64,000 bases of DNA from an uncultured Clostridia bacterium. GTDB taxonomy: Bacteria > Bacillota > Clostridia > Oscillospirales > Ruminococcaceae. Of the stretch, positions 52,643 through 61,356 are shown one piece after another. The DNA is taken from the NCBI GenBank assembly GCA_944386805.1, contig CALXCO010000006.1, forward strand, positions 1-64,000. The letters run 5' to 3'. Under the pieces are notes generated by a model. It worked only from the letters and a program-made list of their open reading frames with translations, did not search any database and was not told the origin of the DNA. The position numbers and the translations under genes were made by a program. Positions within the stretch are counted from its first letter, which is position 1. Each line of letters starts with the position of its first letter.

Positions 52643-53320
52643 TTAGACAGAGGTTTTCGGGAGGTGGTCGGTGATGATCTTCTGAATCAATGCAATCGAT
52701 TCAGCAAAGGTCAGTTCCGAAGTATCGGCAACAATTGCGTCTTCTGCCTGTTTAAGGGGAGAGAGCTCCCGATGGGTGTCGGCATAATCCCGCTTTTCAA
52801 CGTCCGCCAGCACCTTTTCAAAGGTTGTGTCTTCTCCTTTGGCGATCAGTTCCTTAAACCGACGTTTTGCCCTGACCGCTGCCGAGGCGGTCAGGAAGAT
52901 TTTGACGTCTGCATCAGGCAGGACGACCGTCCCGATATCCCGTCCATCCATAATCACATTATTCTCACGCGCAAGACGGCGTTGTAATTCCAGCAGATAG
53001 GCCCGTACACAGCTGTGTGCCGATACGCCGGACGCAGCCATTGAGACTTCCGGGGTACGGATCAGATCTGTTACATTTTCTCCCTGTAAAAACATCTGCT
53101 GGACGCCATCCTGATATCCCATATCGACTTTCAGTTCCGGCAAAAGAGCCTGCACCTGTTCCGCATTTTTAGGGTCGCAGTGGTGGCGGAGCACATAAAG
53201 TGCAATCGTCCGGTAGAGTGCACCGGTGTCCACATACAAATAACCGAACGCACCGGCTACTGTGCGGGAGATGGTGCTTTTACCTGCCCCGGAAGGGCCG
53301 TCAATCGCAATAGAAATCAT
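52643..53320 (-). CDS. cmk: Cytidylate kinase
   Basis: This 225-residue kinase has the P-loop GPSGAGKSTI, the NMP-binding arm with the MDGRDIGTVVLPDA segment and the LID region RDYADTHRELSPLK. It phosphorylates CMP and dCMP. It heads the cmk-plsC-ispH/S1 cluster, a conserved Clostridia arrangement, and follows tmcAL by 26 bp. Confidence 0.96.
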   Translation of the reverse strand: MISIAIDGPSGAGKSTISRTVAGAFGYLYVDTGALYRTIALYVLRHHCDPKNAEQVQALLPELKVDMGYQDGVQQMFLQGENVTDLIRTPEVSMAASGVSAHSCVRAYLLELQRRLARENNVIMDGRDIGTVVLPDADVKIFLTASAAVRAKRRFKELIAKGEDTTFEKVLADVEKRDYADTHRELSPLKQAEDAIVADTSELTFAESIALIQKIITDHLPKTSV

Positions 53321-53346
53321 GTTGAAAAATCCTTTCTGTTCTGTCT

Positions 53347-54582
53347 TTATTGCAGCGGGACAGTAGTCCCGTTATCTTCTGTAAAATTAAGTTTGTTCCC
53401 GGCGTAGGGGACAATTTTGGGGTATTCGGTAACCTGTGCCACCTCAGGGCAGCAGAGGTTGAACAGCATGGTCGCCCGTTTTTCCACTTCGGCGTAAACG
53501 GGGAATTCCCGTTCGAGATCTGCCATCGAGTGGAAAATCGGCAGGGAAGCCGATTTTTTCATCTGCCGCAGTAGTTCCCGTCCGACTGTCTGATTAAAAT
53601 CCAACACCCGCAGATAAGGCGGCGCGGTCATCGTCAGCTGACGGGTATTGCCGAGCATCAGATTCCAGACAATCCGTCGCAGTCTGGATAAGGTATAGCG
53701 CTTTGTTTTGACCATATCCAGTAATTTGGAAAGTGAGCGGGCAGTTTTGGCTGCCGTCAGGAACCGATTTTCCAACCCTTCGGAGATATCCGGCAATATT
53801 TTCAGTTCATCAGCAGTTGCAGTTTGCAGCCGGTAGAGGATGGCACGTTCCATTCTGGCCGGGTCGGTGTTGGCACTGCCCTGTTTTAGTACATGGGTAA
53901 AAATTTCCAGTGCAGCCGGTGGAATGTATTCTCCGGCAGTGGACGCTTCTTCCGATGCGTACAGACTGCGCAGGAATGATGCACTGGCGGTCTGACCTTC
54001 GGTCTGACTGCTGTCATGCGCTGCACCCTGCCGTCGGACGGTAAAAAACTCCATCGGATGGGTTAGCCCGGCATTCGCTTTCAGGTATTCAATTGCCAGA
54101 ATATTGTTTGGACTGTGCAGCAGGTCTGCGACCCGATCACCGTACAGTCCACGGACAGCTTGTTCTCTTGCCGCGGCGTACGTGATGCCGGTTTTCAGCA
54201 AACCGGTAATTGCCGGAGAACATTCCGCCTGTCGAACGGCATCTGCTGCCTGTTGGAGCAGATGCGCGTCTCCTGCTTCACTGCCGCAGGAAATCATGTC
54301 GACACATCCGCAACCTGCCAGTATCTGTACTGCGCCTGCTGCAAACCGCTCGGCCGGTGCCGACGCCCATACCGCAGGCAGCTCCAGCACCAGATCAGCA
54401 CCCGACAGCACGGCTGCCCTTGCCCGGTCCCATTTGGAAAAAAATGCAGGACCGCCTCGCTGGACCGCATTGCCGCTCATGACGACAACCAGCCCATCGG
54501 CATATTTGCGTGTCTGGGTGATATGATAAAAGTGTCCGGTATGCAGCGGATTATATTCTGCAACGATTCCGGCAGCAGACAT
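53347..54582 (-). CDS. tmcAL: tRNA(Met) cytidine acetate ligase (TmcAL)
   Basis: This 411-residue protein has the nucleotidyltransferase HxGH motif in EYNPLHTGHFYHI, SGNAVQRGGPAFFSKWDRA and LVLELPAVWASAPAERFA, all typical of the YlbM/TmcAL family. It activates acetate with ATP and acetylates C34 of elongator tRNA(Met). Acetate from the AckA pathway would be its substrate. Together with cmk it is on the minus strand. Confidence 0.93.
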   Translation of the reverse strand: MSAAGIVAEYNPLHTGHFYHITQTRKYADGLVVVMSGNAVQRGGPAFFSKWDRARAAVLSGADLVLELPAVWASAPAERFAAGAVQILAGCGCVDMISCGSEAGDAHLLQQAADAVRQAECSPAITGLLKTGITYAAAREQAVRGLYGDRVADLLHSPNNILAIEYLKANAGLTHPMEFFTVRRQGAAHDSSQTEGQTASASFLRSLYASEEASTAGEYIPPAALEIFTHVLKQGSANTDPARMERAILYRLQTATADELKILPDISEGLENRFLTAAKTARSLSKLLDMVKTKRYTLSRLRRIVWNLMLGNTRQLTMTAPPYLRVLDFNQTVGRELLRQMKKSASLPIFHSMADLEREFPVYAEVEKRATMLFNLCCPEVAQVTEYPKIVPYAGNKLNFTEDNGTTVPLQ

Positions 54583-54605
54583 GGCCTTCCTCCTTACGGC
54601 AGCGG

Positions 54606-55232
54606 TTATTCTTCCGTCTGCCCCATTTTCAGATAGTTATAAATCGTATAGCGGGAAACCCCCAGTTTTTCGGAGATAAAGGGAACCGCTTTCTGGTAAT
54701 CAAATGCGTGCTGGCGCTGCAGCAGCTGAATCAGCATGACCCGGTCCGCTTTTTTCATCTGTTCCGGCGGGACCCCGATTTCCCGCAGACAGCTGTCAAA
54801 AATTTCTTCCAGCCGAACCTGTTTTGCCGAGTCAAAAGCCGAATCCAGATAATTGTCAATTTGCAGCTGTTCTGCCAGGTATTCGGCATAGGCGGAAGAC
54901 TGGGTGACGTCCAGATTGATTCCCAGTCCCAGACAATAGCCGTCTCCATGTACAATCATCGTGGAACTTTTGATTTTCTGGGTTCCCCGTACCACCATCA
55001 TATTGACCCAGTTTTGCTGCAACAGCTTGGGGTCGATTTCATCCTGCTGATTGCCGAAGATATCCTCTGTCGAGCCAATATGGCGTCCGGTCACATGTCC
55101 GTTGAAGATGGCGAGGATAGGGTGTCCCGGTCCGGTCAGGTCCTGTATCAATGTTTCACAGCTGCGTCCGAAAGTTTTGGCGATTCCTTCCGCCAGACTG
55201 GTCAGCAGCTGCAGCATTGCCTGTTTGTCCAT
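54606..55232 (-). CDS. YheO/DauR-like PAS-HTH transcriptional regulator
   Basis: This 208-residue protein has a YheO-type PAS domain (about 8-120: LAEGIAKTFGRSCETLIQDL, GHVTGRHIG) and a C-terminal HTH (about 160-205: AVPFISEKLGVSRYTIYNYLK). DauR of Pseudomonas, of the same architecture, controls the D-arginine dauBAR operon, which includes an ornithine-cyclodeaminase-like gene. Here the divergent neighbour is such a gene. It probably binds the palindrome at 55451-55468. The start follows GAAAGGAT. Confidence 0.9.
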   Translation of the reverse strand: MDKQAMLQLLTSLAEGIAKTFGRSCETLIQDLTGPGHPILAIFNGHVTGRHIGSTEDIFGNQQDEIDPKLLQQNWVNMMVVRGTQKIKSSTMIVHGDGYCLGLGINLDVTQSSAYAEYLAEQLQIDNYLDSAFDSAKQVRLEEIFDSCLREIGVPPEQMKKADRVMLIQLLQRQHAFDYQKAVPFISEKLGVSRYTIYNYLKMGQTEE

Positions 55233-55409
55233 CCTGTTGTTTATCCTTTCTGGTGCGGCCGGGTCCGGGTACTGGCACAGCGGAGCAGCCGGTGATAAAA
55301 AGTCCTGAAGTTATTATACCGCCGAAAAGGGTATTTTTCAACCGAACGGTGAAATTTGTCTTTCACTTCGGTACAAACATGACAATGTGTAAAAATTTTC
55401 CGCAGATAT

Positions 55410-55468
55410 TTGACATCTTGTGGCATCGCTGTTATACTGAAATCAGTTGTTGTCCGAACATTCGGACA
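55410..55468 (+). promoter_or_regulatory. Promoter and 18-bp palindrome before the OCD gene
   Basis: TTGACA (55410-55415), 17 bp and TATACT (55433-55438) form a consensus promoter. TGTCCGAA-CA-TTCGGACA (55451-55468) is a perfect dyad just after the start point, placed as a repressor site for the divergent DauR-like protein. Confidence 0.85.
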
Positions 55469-55523
55469 GGAGATAAACCGGTGCTGAAGATTCGGCACGG
55501 CAGTTTGAAAGGGAGTCGGAATC

Positions 55524-56468
55524 ATGATCGTTGTGGAAGCAAAAGAGGCCAGGGAAAAACTGGATATGGCGACCTGTATCGGGTTGATGCGGGAAGGACT
55601 GTCCGCTTTGGAAAATGGAAGCGCAATGCAGCCGCTGAGAAGCGTCAATAAGCTTCCGCATGGAAATCTGTTCGGATTTATGCCGGCCTATCTGGGAGAT
55701 GGCGATTATTTTGGCGCAAAGGTGATTACAGCGTTTCACGCCAATGCCGGCACCGAATATCCGTCTCATATGGGCTATGTCATGATCTTTGAATCGGTTC
55801 ATGGCAGTTTTGTCGGCATGGCGGACTGCGGCGTCATCACCGAGATTCGCACCGGTGCGGTATCGGGCGTTGCGACCGATCTGCTGGCCGTGAAGAACCC
55901 GAAGAAACTGGCGCTGATCGGCGCCGGTGCACAGGCAAGAAGCCATCTGGCTGCAATGCTGACAGTACGTCCCGGTTTGCAGCAGGTTTCGGTTTATGAT
56001 ATTCGTCCGGAAGCAGCGGAAAAATTCGCAGCCGAGTCGCAGGAAAAATATCATATTCCGGTGCAGGTTTGCCCCGATGTCGAAACGGCTGTGCGGGATG
56101 CGGATATCATCTGTACACTGACTCCTTCCAAAGACCCGTATCTGAAACTGGAATGGGTCAAAAAAGGCGCCCATATCAATGCAGTCGGCACCTTCAGCCC
56201 GGTCACCCGTGAAGTCACTTCCGAACTGGTTGCTGCTTCCAGACTGTATGCAGACCAGATTGAAGCGATGGAAAAGGAAGCGGGTGAATACCTGATTCCG
56301 TTGTCCGAAGGGCTGATTACCCGCGAGCATATCCGGGGTTCGATTGGCGGACTGCTGACCGGTAAGGCGGAAGGCCGGACTTCGGACGAGGATATCACCC
56401 TGTTTGATGCGCTGGGACTGGCGGTCGAGGATGTCATCTGCGGTCGTTATCTGGTCTGCGGACGTTAA
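55524..56468 (+). CDS. Ornithine cyclodeaminase/mu-crystallin family enzyme
   Basis: This 314-residue NAD(P)-dependent protein has the substrate domain with GAKVITAFHANAGTEYPSHMG and TEIRTGAVSGVATD, then the Rossmann fold with LALIGAGAQARSH and YDIRPEAAEKFA. The family includes ornithine cyclodeaminase, alanine and arginine dehydrogenases (DauB), imine reductases and SbnB-like opine enzymes. The DauR-like regulator divergent to it favours an amino-acid dehydrogenase role, but the substrate cannot be decided. Confidence 0.9.
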   Translation: MIVVEAKEAREKLDMATCIGLMREGLSALENGSAMQPLRSVNKLPHGNLFGFMPAYLGDGDYFGAKVITAFHANAGTEYPSHMGYVMIFESVHGSFVGMADCGVITEIRTGAVSGVATDLLAVKNPKKLALIGAGAQARSHLAAMLTVRPGLQQVSVYDIRPEAAEKFAAESQEKYHIPVQVCPDVETAVRDADIICTLTPSKDPYLKLEWVKKGAHINAVGTFSPVTREVTSELVAASRLYADQIEAMEKEAGEYLIPLSEGLITREHIRGSIGGLLTGKAEGRTSDEDITLFDALGLAVEDVICGRYLVCGR

Positions 56469-56501
56469 ACAACAGACAGCAAATACCGACAGAAAGGCGG
56501 G

Positions 56502-56573
56502 ATGGATATGCGTGAACGATTCAACAAAAAACAAGATAGTCCGGATGGCGTATCCATCCAAAACAAACGATAG
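56502..56573 (+). CDS. Possible 23-residue peptide gene
   Basis: ATG at 56502 follows AAAGGCGGG and opens MDMRERFNKKQDSPDGVSIQ before TAG. It is hydrophilic, with no signal peptide. A terminator follows at once. It lies at the tail of the OCD transcript. It could be a real micropeptide or only a leftover of the 3' UTR; I keep it at low confidence. Confidence 0.3.
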   Translation: MDMRERFNKKQDSPDGVSIQNKR

Positions 56574-56577
56574 ATTG

Positions 56578-56608
56578 AGCGGCGGAATTTTCCGCCGCTT
56601 TTTCTTTT
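56578..56608 (+). terminator. Terminator after the OCD transcript
   Basis: AGCGGCGGAA (56578-56587) pairs with TTCCGCCGCT (56590-56599; the loop would open slightly), followed by TTTTCTTTT. Confidence 0.92.
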
Positions 56609-56666
56609 ATACGCTAAAGGATAAAATCCAAAAAGTATTACGATTTTCAGCAAAGGAGAAGGGAAA

Positions 56667-57650
56667 ATGAAATTTTGTGTTTATGAGGTGCGGGAGGACG
56701 AACGTCAGATGCTGGAAACACTCCGGCAGAAATATGACCTGGAACTGGTCATAACAGAACAGGATTTGAATGAGGAAACCTTGCAGCTGGCAGAAGGGTG
56801 CGACGGTGTTTCGACGCTGGGACATTCTCAGATGACCCGGAACCTGCTGGAAAAGCTGGCTGCAATGGGAATCCATTCCTATTCCTGCCGGTGCATTGGG
56901 GTCAATCATATCGACTTGCAGGCAGCACATGAACTGAAAATCCGTGTTTCCAATGCCAACTATTCTCCTTATGGCGTCGCGGATTATACCGTCATGCTGA
57001 TGTTAATGCTGATTCGGCGGTACAAACCGGCTCTGTGGCGTCAGCAGGTCAACGATTATTCGCTTGGCGGGCTGATGGGCAGAGAAATGCGTGGAATGAC
57101 GGTCGGCATTATTGGCACCGGACGGATTGGCTGTGCAGTCATGCAGAACCTGTCCGGATTTGGATGCAAGCTTCTGTGCAATAGTCACCGGGAAAGACCG
57201 GAGGCTGCCCGGCTGGGCGAGTATGTCAGCTTGGATGAGATTTTTACCCGCTGTGACATGATTTCCCTCCATACCCCGCTATTGGACTCCACTCGCCATC
57301 TGGTCAACGAGCGCACCCTGTCGCTGATGAAACCGAACGCCATGATTGTCAACTGTGCACGCGGCGAGCTGATGGATATTCAGGCGGTGACCCGTGCCAT
57401 TGAAAACCGGAAGATCGGCGGTGTTGCGATGGATGTATTTGAAAAAGAAAACGGCATCTACCATCATGACTGCCGGACAGACATCCTGAAAAACCGGGAT
57501 ATGGCGTATCTGCGGCAGTTTCCGAACGTCATCATGACCCAGCATATGGCCTTTTATACGGCAGAAGCAGTTGACAGCATGGTGATCTGTGGAATTGAAA
57601 GTCTGGTAGCATTTGCGCAGGGAAAGCAGTATCCCTGTGAAATTGTCTGA
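56667..57650 (+). CDS. D-2-hydroxyacid dehydrogenase (D-lactate dehydrogenase/VanH-like)
   Basis: This 327-residue enzyme has the NAD-binding GIIGTGRIGCAV (about 150-161), catalytic Arg in NCARGELMD, Glu in VFEKENGIY and His in MTQHMAFYT, the standard Arg-Glu-His set of the family. The N-terminal domain includes RCIGVNHIDLQAAHELKIRVSN. It resembles LdhA/VanH-type enzymes reducing pyruvate or another 2-keto acid to the D-hydroxy acid. Its AAAGGAGAAGGG site precedes the ATG. It has no operon partner: a terminator lies upstream and a promoter downstream. Confidence 0.93.
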   Translation: MKFCVYEVREDERQMLETLRQKYDLELVITEQDLNEETLQLAEGCDGVSTLGHSQMTRNLLEKLAAMGIHSYSCRCIGVNHIDLQAAHELKIRVSNANYSPYGVADYTVMLMLMLIRRYKPALWRQQVNDYSLGGLMGREMRGMTVGIIGTGRIGCAVMQNLSGFGCKLLCNSHRERPEAARLGEYVSLDEIFTRCDMISLHTPLLDSTRHLVNERTLSLMKPNAMIVNCARGELMDIQAVTRAIENRKIGGVAMDVFEKENGIYHHDCRTDILKNRDMAYLRQFPNVIMTQHMAFYTAEAVDSMVICGIESLVAFAQGKQYPCEIV

Positions 57651-57706
57651 AATTTCATATAAATAATGCGCTTGGTTGTGCAGAAAACAGAAAAAGTTTT
57701 GATCTC

Positions 57707-57737
57707 TTGACCTGGAGTGTACTTCAGCGTGTATACT
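57707..57737 (+). promoter_or_regulatory. MerR-type promoter of the ABC importer operon
   Basis: TTGACC (57707-57712), a 19-bp spacer and TATACT (57732-57737). The spacer carries CTGGAGT-GT-ACTTCAG (57712-57727), an inverted repeat with one mismatch, similar to known MerR-family sites. No MerR gene is adjacent in the window; the nearest is at 19 kb. Confidence 0.7.
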
Positions 57738-57857
57738 ATACACCGTACCAAAACGTTTTTATGATCTTTAAATGGGGCGCAGGAAGCGTCTTTTCCGGTT
57801 GAAGCCGGTGGAATAGCAAACACGTATTGGATAAACAAAAGAGATATTGCAGACCCG

Positions 57858-57905
57858 AAGGCTGTTTTTTTCGCCAGAATGGCGAAGAAAGCAGCCTTTT
57901 TATAT
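57858..57905 (+). terminator. Attenuator-like terminator in the ABC operon leader
   Basis: An 18-bp stem (57858-57875 with 57881-57898, loop AGAAT, two G-U pairs) is followed by TTTTTATAT. It lies between the promoter at 57707-57737 and the first gene at 57931, so the upstream leader (57745-57857) may control read-through. That leader has two small GC hairpins but matches no riboswitch I know. Confidence 0.75.
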
Positions 57906-57930
57906 GTTCATATACGAAAGGAAAAGATTG

Positions 57931-58917
57931 ATGGAAAACAGGCTGTCCGGCGTGAAACGGTATTTTACGCGCCATTTTGTTCAAAGACGGCTGGCAGAGC
58001 TGATATTTGTCCTGCTGGGGGTAACGTTTTTGACCTTTATCATCACATCCGCAGCGCCAAGCGACGCGGCGGAGATGTATTTTTTGTCGCATGGGATTAC
58101 CCCCAGTGAAACCCTGCTGGAGCAGACCCGGCAGGAGATGGGATTAAATGCGCCGGTGCTGGTCCGGTATGTTCGGTGGCTGGGAGAAGCGTTGACCGGC
58201 AATCTTGGAGAGTCCTATCAGTTTGGCGAGAGCGTTTTTGCCCAGCTTTCCCGCAAGCTTCCGGCTACTGTACAACTTGCGGGAGGTGCACTGGTGGTTA
58301 CAGTGGCGGTATCGTTCCCGTTGGGAATTGCAGCGGCTGTCAGAAAAAACAAACTGGCTGACTGGTTGATACGACTGATATCGTTTGTCGGGATTTCACT
58401 GCCCAATTTCTGGCTGGCACTGATTTTATTGTATTATTTTGGCGTCGTACTCAAATGGTTCCCGGTAATCAGTGCCGGTGACCTGAAAAGTATGGTCCTT
58501 CCGGTCATGACACTGGCAATACCACTCTGCTGCAGTTATGTCCGGCAGATACGGACGGCCGTTCTGGAAGAGCTTGGACGGGAATATGTCACCGGCGCAC
58601 GTGCCAGAGGTATTCCCGAATGGCGGATTATGGCCGGGCATGTCCTGCCGGGAGCGCTGACGCCAATTGTCACGATGATCTGTCTGTCAATTGGAAGCCT
58701 GTTAGGCGGCGCGGCAATTGTCGAAACGATTTTCGGCTGGCCGGGCATTGGCAGTATGGTCGTCGACGCAATTCGGGTCAGGGATTACCCGGTTATACAG
58801 GGATATGTGATCTGGATGGCGGTCATATATCTTGGGGTCAGTCTGCTGGGGGATATTGCCTGCCGGCTGCTGGACCCGCAGCTCAGGCGCAGGAAAGGGG
58901 CAACAGCGGATGCATAA
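57931..58917 (+). CDS. ABC importer permease, DppB/NikB family
   Basis: This 328-residue membrane protein has six hydrophobic helices and the DppB-type signatures LIFVLLGVTFLTFIITSAAPSD, RQEMGLNAPVLVRYVRWLG and the EAA-loop region EYVTGARARGIPEWRIMAGHVL (in part). It is the first gene of a five-gene operon. The start at 57931 (MENRLSGVKR) follows GAAAGGAAAAG; the frame extension upstream runs through the attenuator and is not coding. Confidence 0.93.
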   Translation: MENRLSGVKRYFTRHFVQRRLAELIFVLLGVTFLTFIITSAAPSDAAEMYFLSHGITPSETLLEQTRQEMGLNAPVLVRYVRWLGEALTGNLGESYQFGESVFAQLSRKLPATVQLAGGALVVTVAVSFPLGIAAAVRKNKLADWLIRLISFVGISLPNFWLALILLYYFGVVLKWFPVISAGDLKSMVLPVMTLAIPLCCSYVRQIRTAVLEELGREYVTGARARGIPEWRIMAGHVLPGALTPIVTMICLSIGSLLGGAAIVETIFGWPGIGSMVVDAIRVRDYPVIQGYVIWMAVIYLGVSLLGDIACRLLDPQLRRRKGATADA

Positions 58918-59728
58918 AAGTAAAAACAAAGCAGCCATCCGGCTGGGAATCTTTTCGGTGATGGCACTTTTATTGATTGGGATTGCGGTCTGTGGTTCAC
59001 TGCTCGCACCCTATGACCCGCTTGCATCGGATTATACCATCCCCCTTTCTCCGCCGGATGCCCTTCATCTGTGTGGAACCGACAAACTGGGACGGGACGT
59101 CCTGTCCCGTATTCTCTGTGGAGCGGGCAGCTCCTTTTTTCTGACCTTTGTAATGGCGGCACTGGTTACAGTCATTGGAACAGTGGTCGGAATGGTGGCC
59201 GGGTATGCCGGCGGTCTGACGGACAGCATTTTGATGCGGTGCATGGATATCCTGCTCGCATTTCCTGGTTCAGTCTTTGCGATTGCAGTGACCGGTATTA
59301 TCGGTGTGGGGATATTCAATACCGTGGCAGCGCTGGCGCTGGTCTGGTGGACAAAGTACGCAAGGCTGGTGCGGAGTATGACAGTCTCATTGAAAGATCG
59401 GGATTTTGTATGGCAGGCGCGGTTTGGCGGTGCGAGTGAAAGCAAAATCCTGCTGTGCTGTATCCTGCCGGAAGTTCTGCCGCAGGTGGTGACGATGGCG
59501 GCAATGGATATCGGTAATATGATGATTTCACTGGCCGGATTGTCTTTTCTGGGACTTGCGTCCCAGCCACCTGCGCCGGAATGGGGATATATGCTGTACG
59601 AGAGCCGCCAGTATATGCAGACAGCACCCTGGATGATGATCTTTCCGGGAATTGCACTGTTGGTCACTGTGATGGTCTTTAATCTGCTGGGAGACAGCGT
59701 GCGGGACGTCCTTGACCCCAAAAACTAA
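58910..59728 (+). CDS. ABC importer permease, DppC/NikC family
   Basis: This 272-residue permease has LLAPYDPLASDYTIPLSPPDALHLCGTDKLGRDVLSR (in part) near the N-terminus, the DppC hallmark, and the EAA-loop region FVWQARFGGASESKI, ending in GDSVRDVLDPKN. It pairs with the preceding permease to form the membrane channel. Its ATG at 58910 overlaps the previous stop by 8 bp. Confidence 0.93.
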   Translation: MHKSKNKAAIRLGIFSVMALLLIGIAVCGSLLAPYDPLASDYTIPLSPPDALHLCGTDKLGRDVLSRILCGAGSSFFLTFVMAALVTVIGTVVGMVAGYAGGLTDSILMRCMDILLAFPGSVFAIAVTGIIGVGIFNTVAALALVWWTKYARLVRSMTVSLKDRDFVWQARFGGASESKILLCCILPEVLPQVVTMAAMDIGNMMISLAGLSFLGLASQPPAPEWGYMLYESRQYMQTAPWMMIFPGIALLVTVMVFNLLGDSVRDVLDPKN

Positions 59729-59766
59729 AAATACAGAATATAGTTTTCAGACAGGAGATAAAAAAT

Positions 59767-61356
59767 ATGTTGAAACGATGGAAAAGAGTTGCAGCTGGAA
59801 TCTTTTGTGCCGGATTGGCCGCGGGAATACTGGGCGGATGCAGTACCGCTGCAAAAAATGAATCGGATGAAAGTACTTCTTCTGGCACGTCGTCAAATGA
59901 AGCATCTCAGCAGACTGCCGGTCATCTGAATGTCGCGATGTTTTGGGTCAGCACCAGCCTTGACCCGGCGGACGGATACGATGGTTGGGTACTTTCGAGA
60001 ATTGGTGCCGGTGAGACGCTGGTAAAGCTGGATGAAAACGCACAGGCAGTGCCCTGCCTTGCCGAGAGCTGGGAACAAACGGACGAGAATACCTGGGTTT
60101 TCCAGATCAGAGAGGGCGTTACCTTTTCAAACGGCAGCCCGGTCGATGCACAGGCCTGCATGAATGCCATCCAGCGTGCCTTTGACCTCAACTCCCGTGC
60201 AGGTGAATATTTTCAGCTGGAATCGATGGAAGCCGACGGACAGACACTTACCATTCATACCGCTGAACCGACAGGCGCAATTGTCAACAATCTCTGTGAG
60301 CCGTTGTTTACAATCGTGGATACCAGCGTCGATGAACAGACGATGGATACCGCGCCGATCTGTACTGGTCCCTATGTGGTCGACAGCTTTTCTCCCGAAA
60401 CAGAAGTCGCACTGGTGCGCAATGAACAGTATTGGGGCGGTACGCCCGGACTGGAGAGCATTTCAATATTTTCGGTGCCTGATTCCGACAGCCGGGTACT
60501 GGCGATGCAGTCAGGGGAAGCCGACCTGACGACCACGATTGACAACACCAATCTTGCCCTGTTTTCGGACGAAAGCCAGTACACCGTGTACGAGACAATC
60601 GGTCCCCGAACCAACGTTGTATACTATAACAATGCCCGCCCATTGCTGAACGAAAAGGAGTTTCGGCAGGCAATTTCACTGGCGGTGGATAAAGATACCT
60701 ATGCCGGACTGATCGGGTGTGCACCCGCAACCGGGTTGTATTCGACTGCGCTGGTCTGCGGACAGGACGTAACCGACCCGTATCCGTATGACCCGGAACA
60801 GGCCGGGCAATTGTTGGACAGCCTTGGATATCTGGATACCGACGGCGATGGCCTCAGAGAAGCAAACGGAGAGAATATTCAGCTGCAATATTATATTGCA
60901 GCTGACCACGGTTCGGCGGACTCTGCAATTATTGCTCAGGCGATGCAGTCGGATTTGAAGAAGGTGGGCATTGATGTCCAGCTGATTCAGACCGAGAATA
61001 TGTCGGATGTCCGCGCATCGGGCAATTATGATTTCTGTTCTGCCAACGATTCCACCGCGCCGACTGCCGATCCGGAGATTTTTCTTGTCCAGCATTATAT
61101 GAGCGGCGGCAGCAGCAACTATCAGAACTACTCCAATTCGGAAGTTGACCAGCTGATTGAAACGCTGGTCGGGACCTTCGACCCTGACCAGCGTCAGCAG
61201 CAGGCACGGGACATCTCCCAGATGATTTTGGACGATGCCGGAAGCCTGTATATCGGCTATATTTACGGAAATACCGTGACATCCTCCCGTGTCAGCGGTG
61301 CAGCACAGTTCCCCATCGACTACTATATTATTACAAGGGACATTACCATCCAATGA
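59767..61356 (+). CDS. ABC importer substrate-binding lipoprotein, SBP family 5 (NikA/CntA-like)
   Basis: This 529-residue protein has a lipoprotein signal with lipobox ILGGC (about Cys25) and a family-5 binding fold. The segment YDGWVLSRIGAGETLVKLDENA resembles NikA/CntA (Opp1A) nickel or metallophore receptors rather than general peptide receptors; NGSPVDAQACMNAIQRAF and the C-terminal ISQMILDDAGSLYIGYI are family-typical. It delivers ligand to the two permeases. The ATP-binding gene overlaps its stop by 4 bp. Confidence 0.9.
   Translation: MLKRWKRVAAGIFCAGLAAGILGGCSTAAKNESDESTSSGTSSNEASQQTAGHLNVAMFWVSTSLDPADGYDGWVLSRIGAGETLVKLDENAQAVPCLAESWEQTDENTWVFQIREGVTFSNGSPVDAQACMNAIQRAFDLNSRAGEYFQLESMEADGQTLTIHTAEPTGAIVNNLCEPLFTIVDTSVDEQTMDTAPICTGPYVVDSFSPETEVALVRNEQYWGGTPGLESISIFSVPDSDSRVLAMQSGEADLTTTIDNTNLALFSDESQYTVYETIGPRTNVVYYNNARPLLNEKEFRQAISLAVDKDTYAGLIGCAPATGLYSTALVCGQDVTDPYPYDPEQAGQLLDSLGYLDTDGDGLREANGENIQLQYYIAADHGSADSAIIAQAMQSDLKKVGIDVQLIQTENMSDVRASGNYDFCSANDSTAPTADPEIFLVQHYMSGGSSNYQNYSNSEVDQLIETLVGTFDPDQRQQQARDISQMILDDAGSLYIGYIYGNTVTSSRVSGAAQFPIDYYIITRDITIQ

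Noticed and set aside
57760..57801. 13-codon leader peptide in the ABC operon leader (MIFKWGAGSVFSG)
   Set aside because: No ribosome binding site and no run of regulatory codons typical of peptide attenuators.
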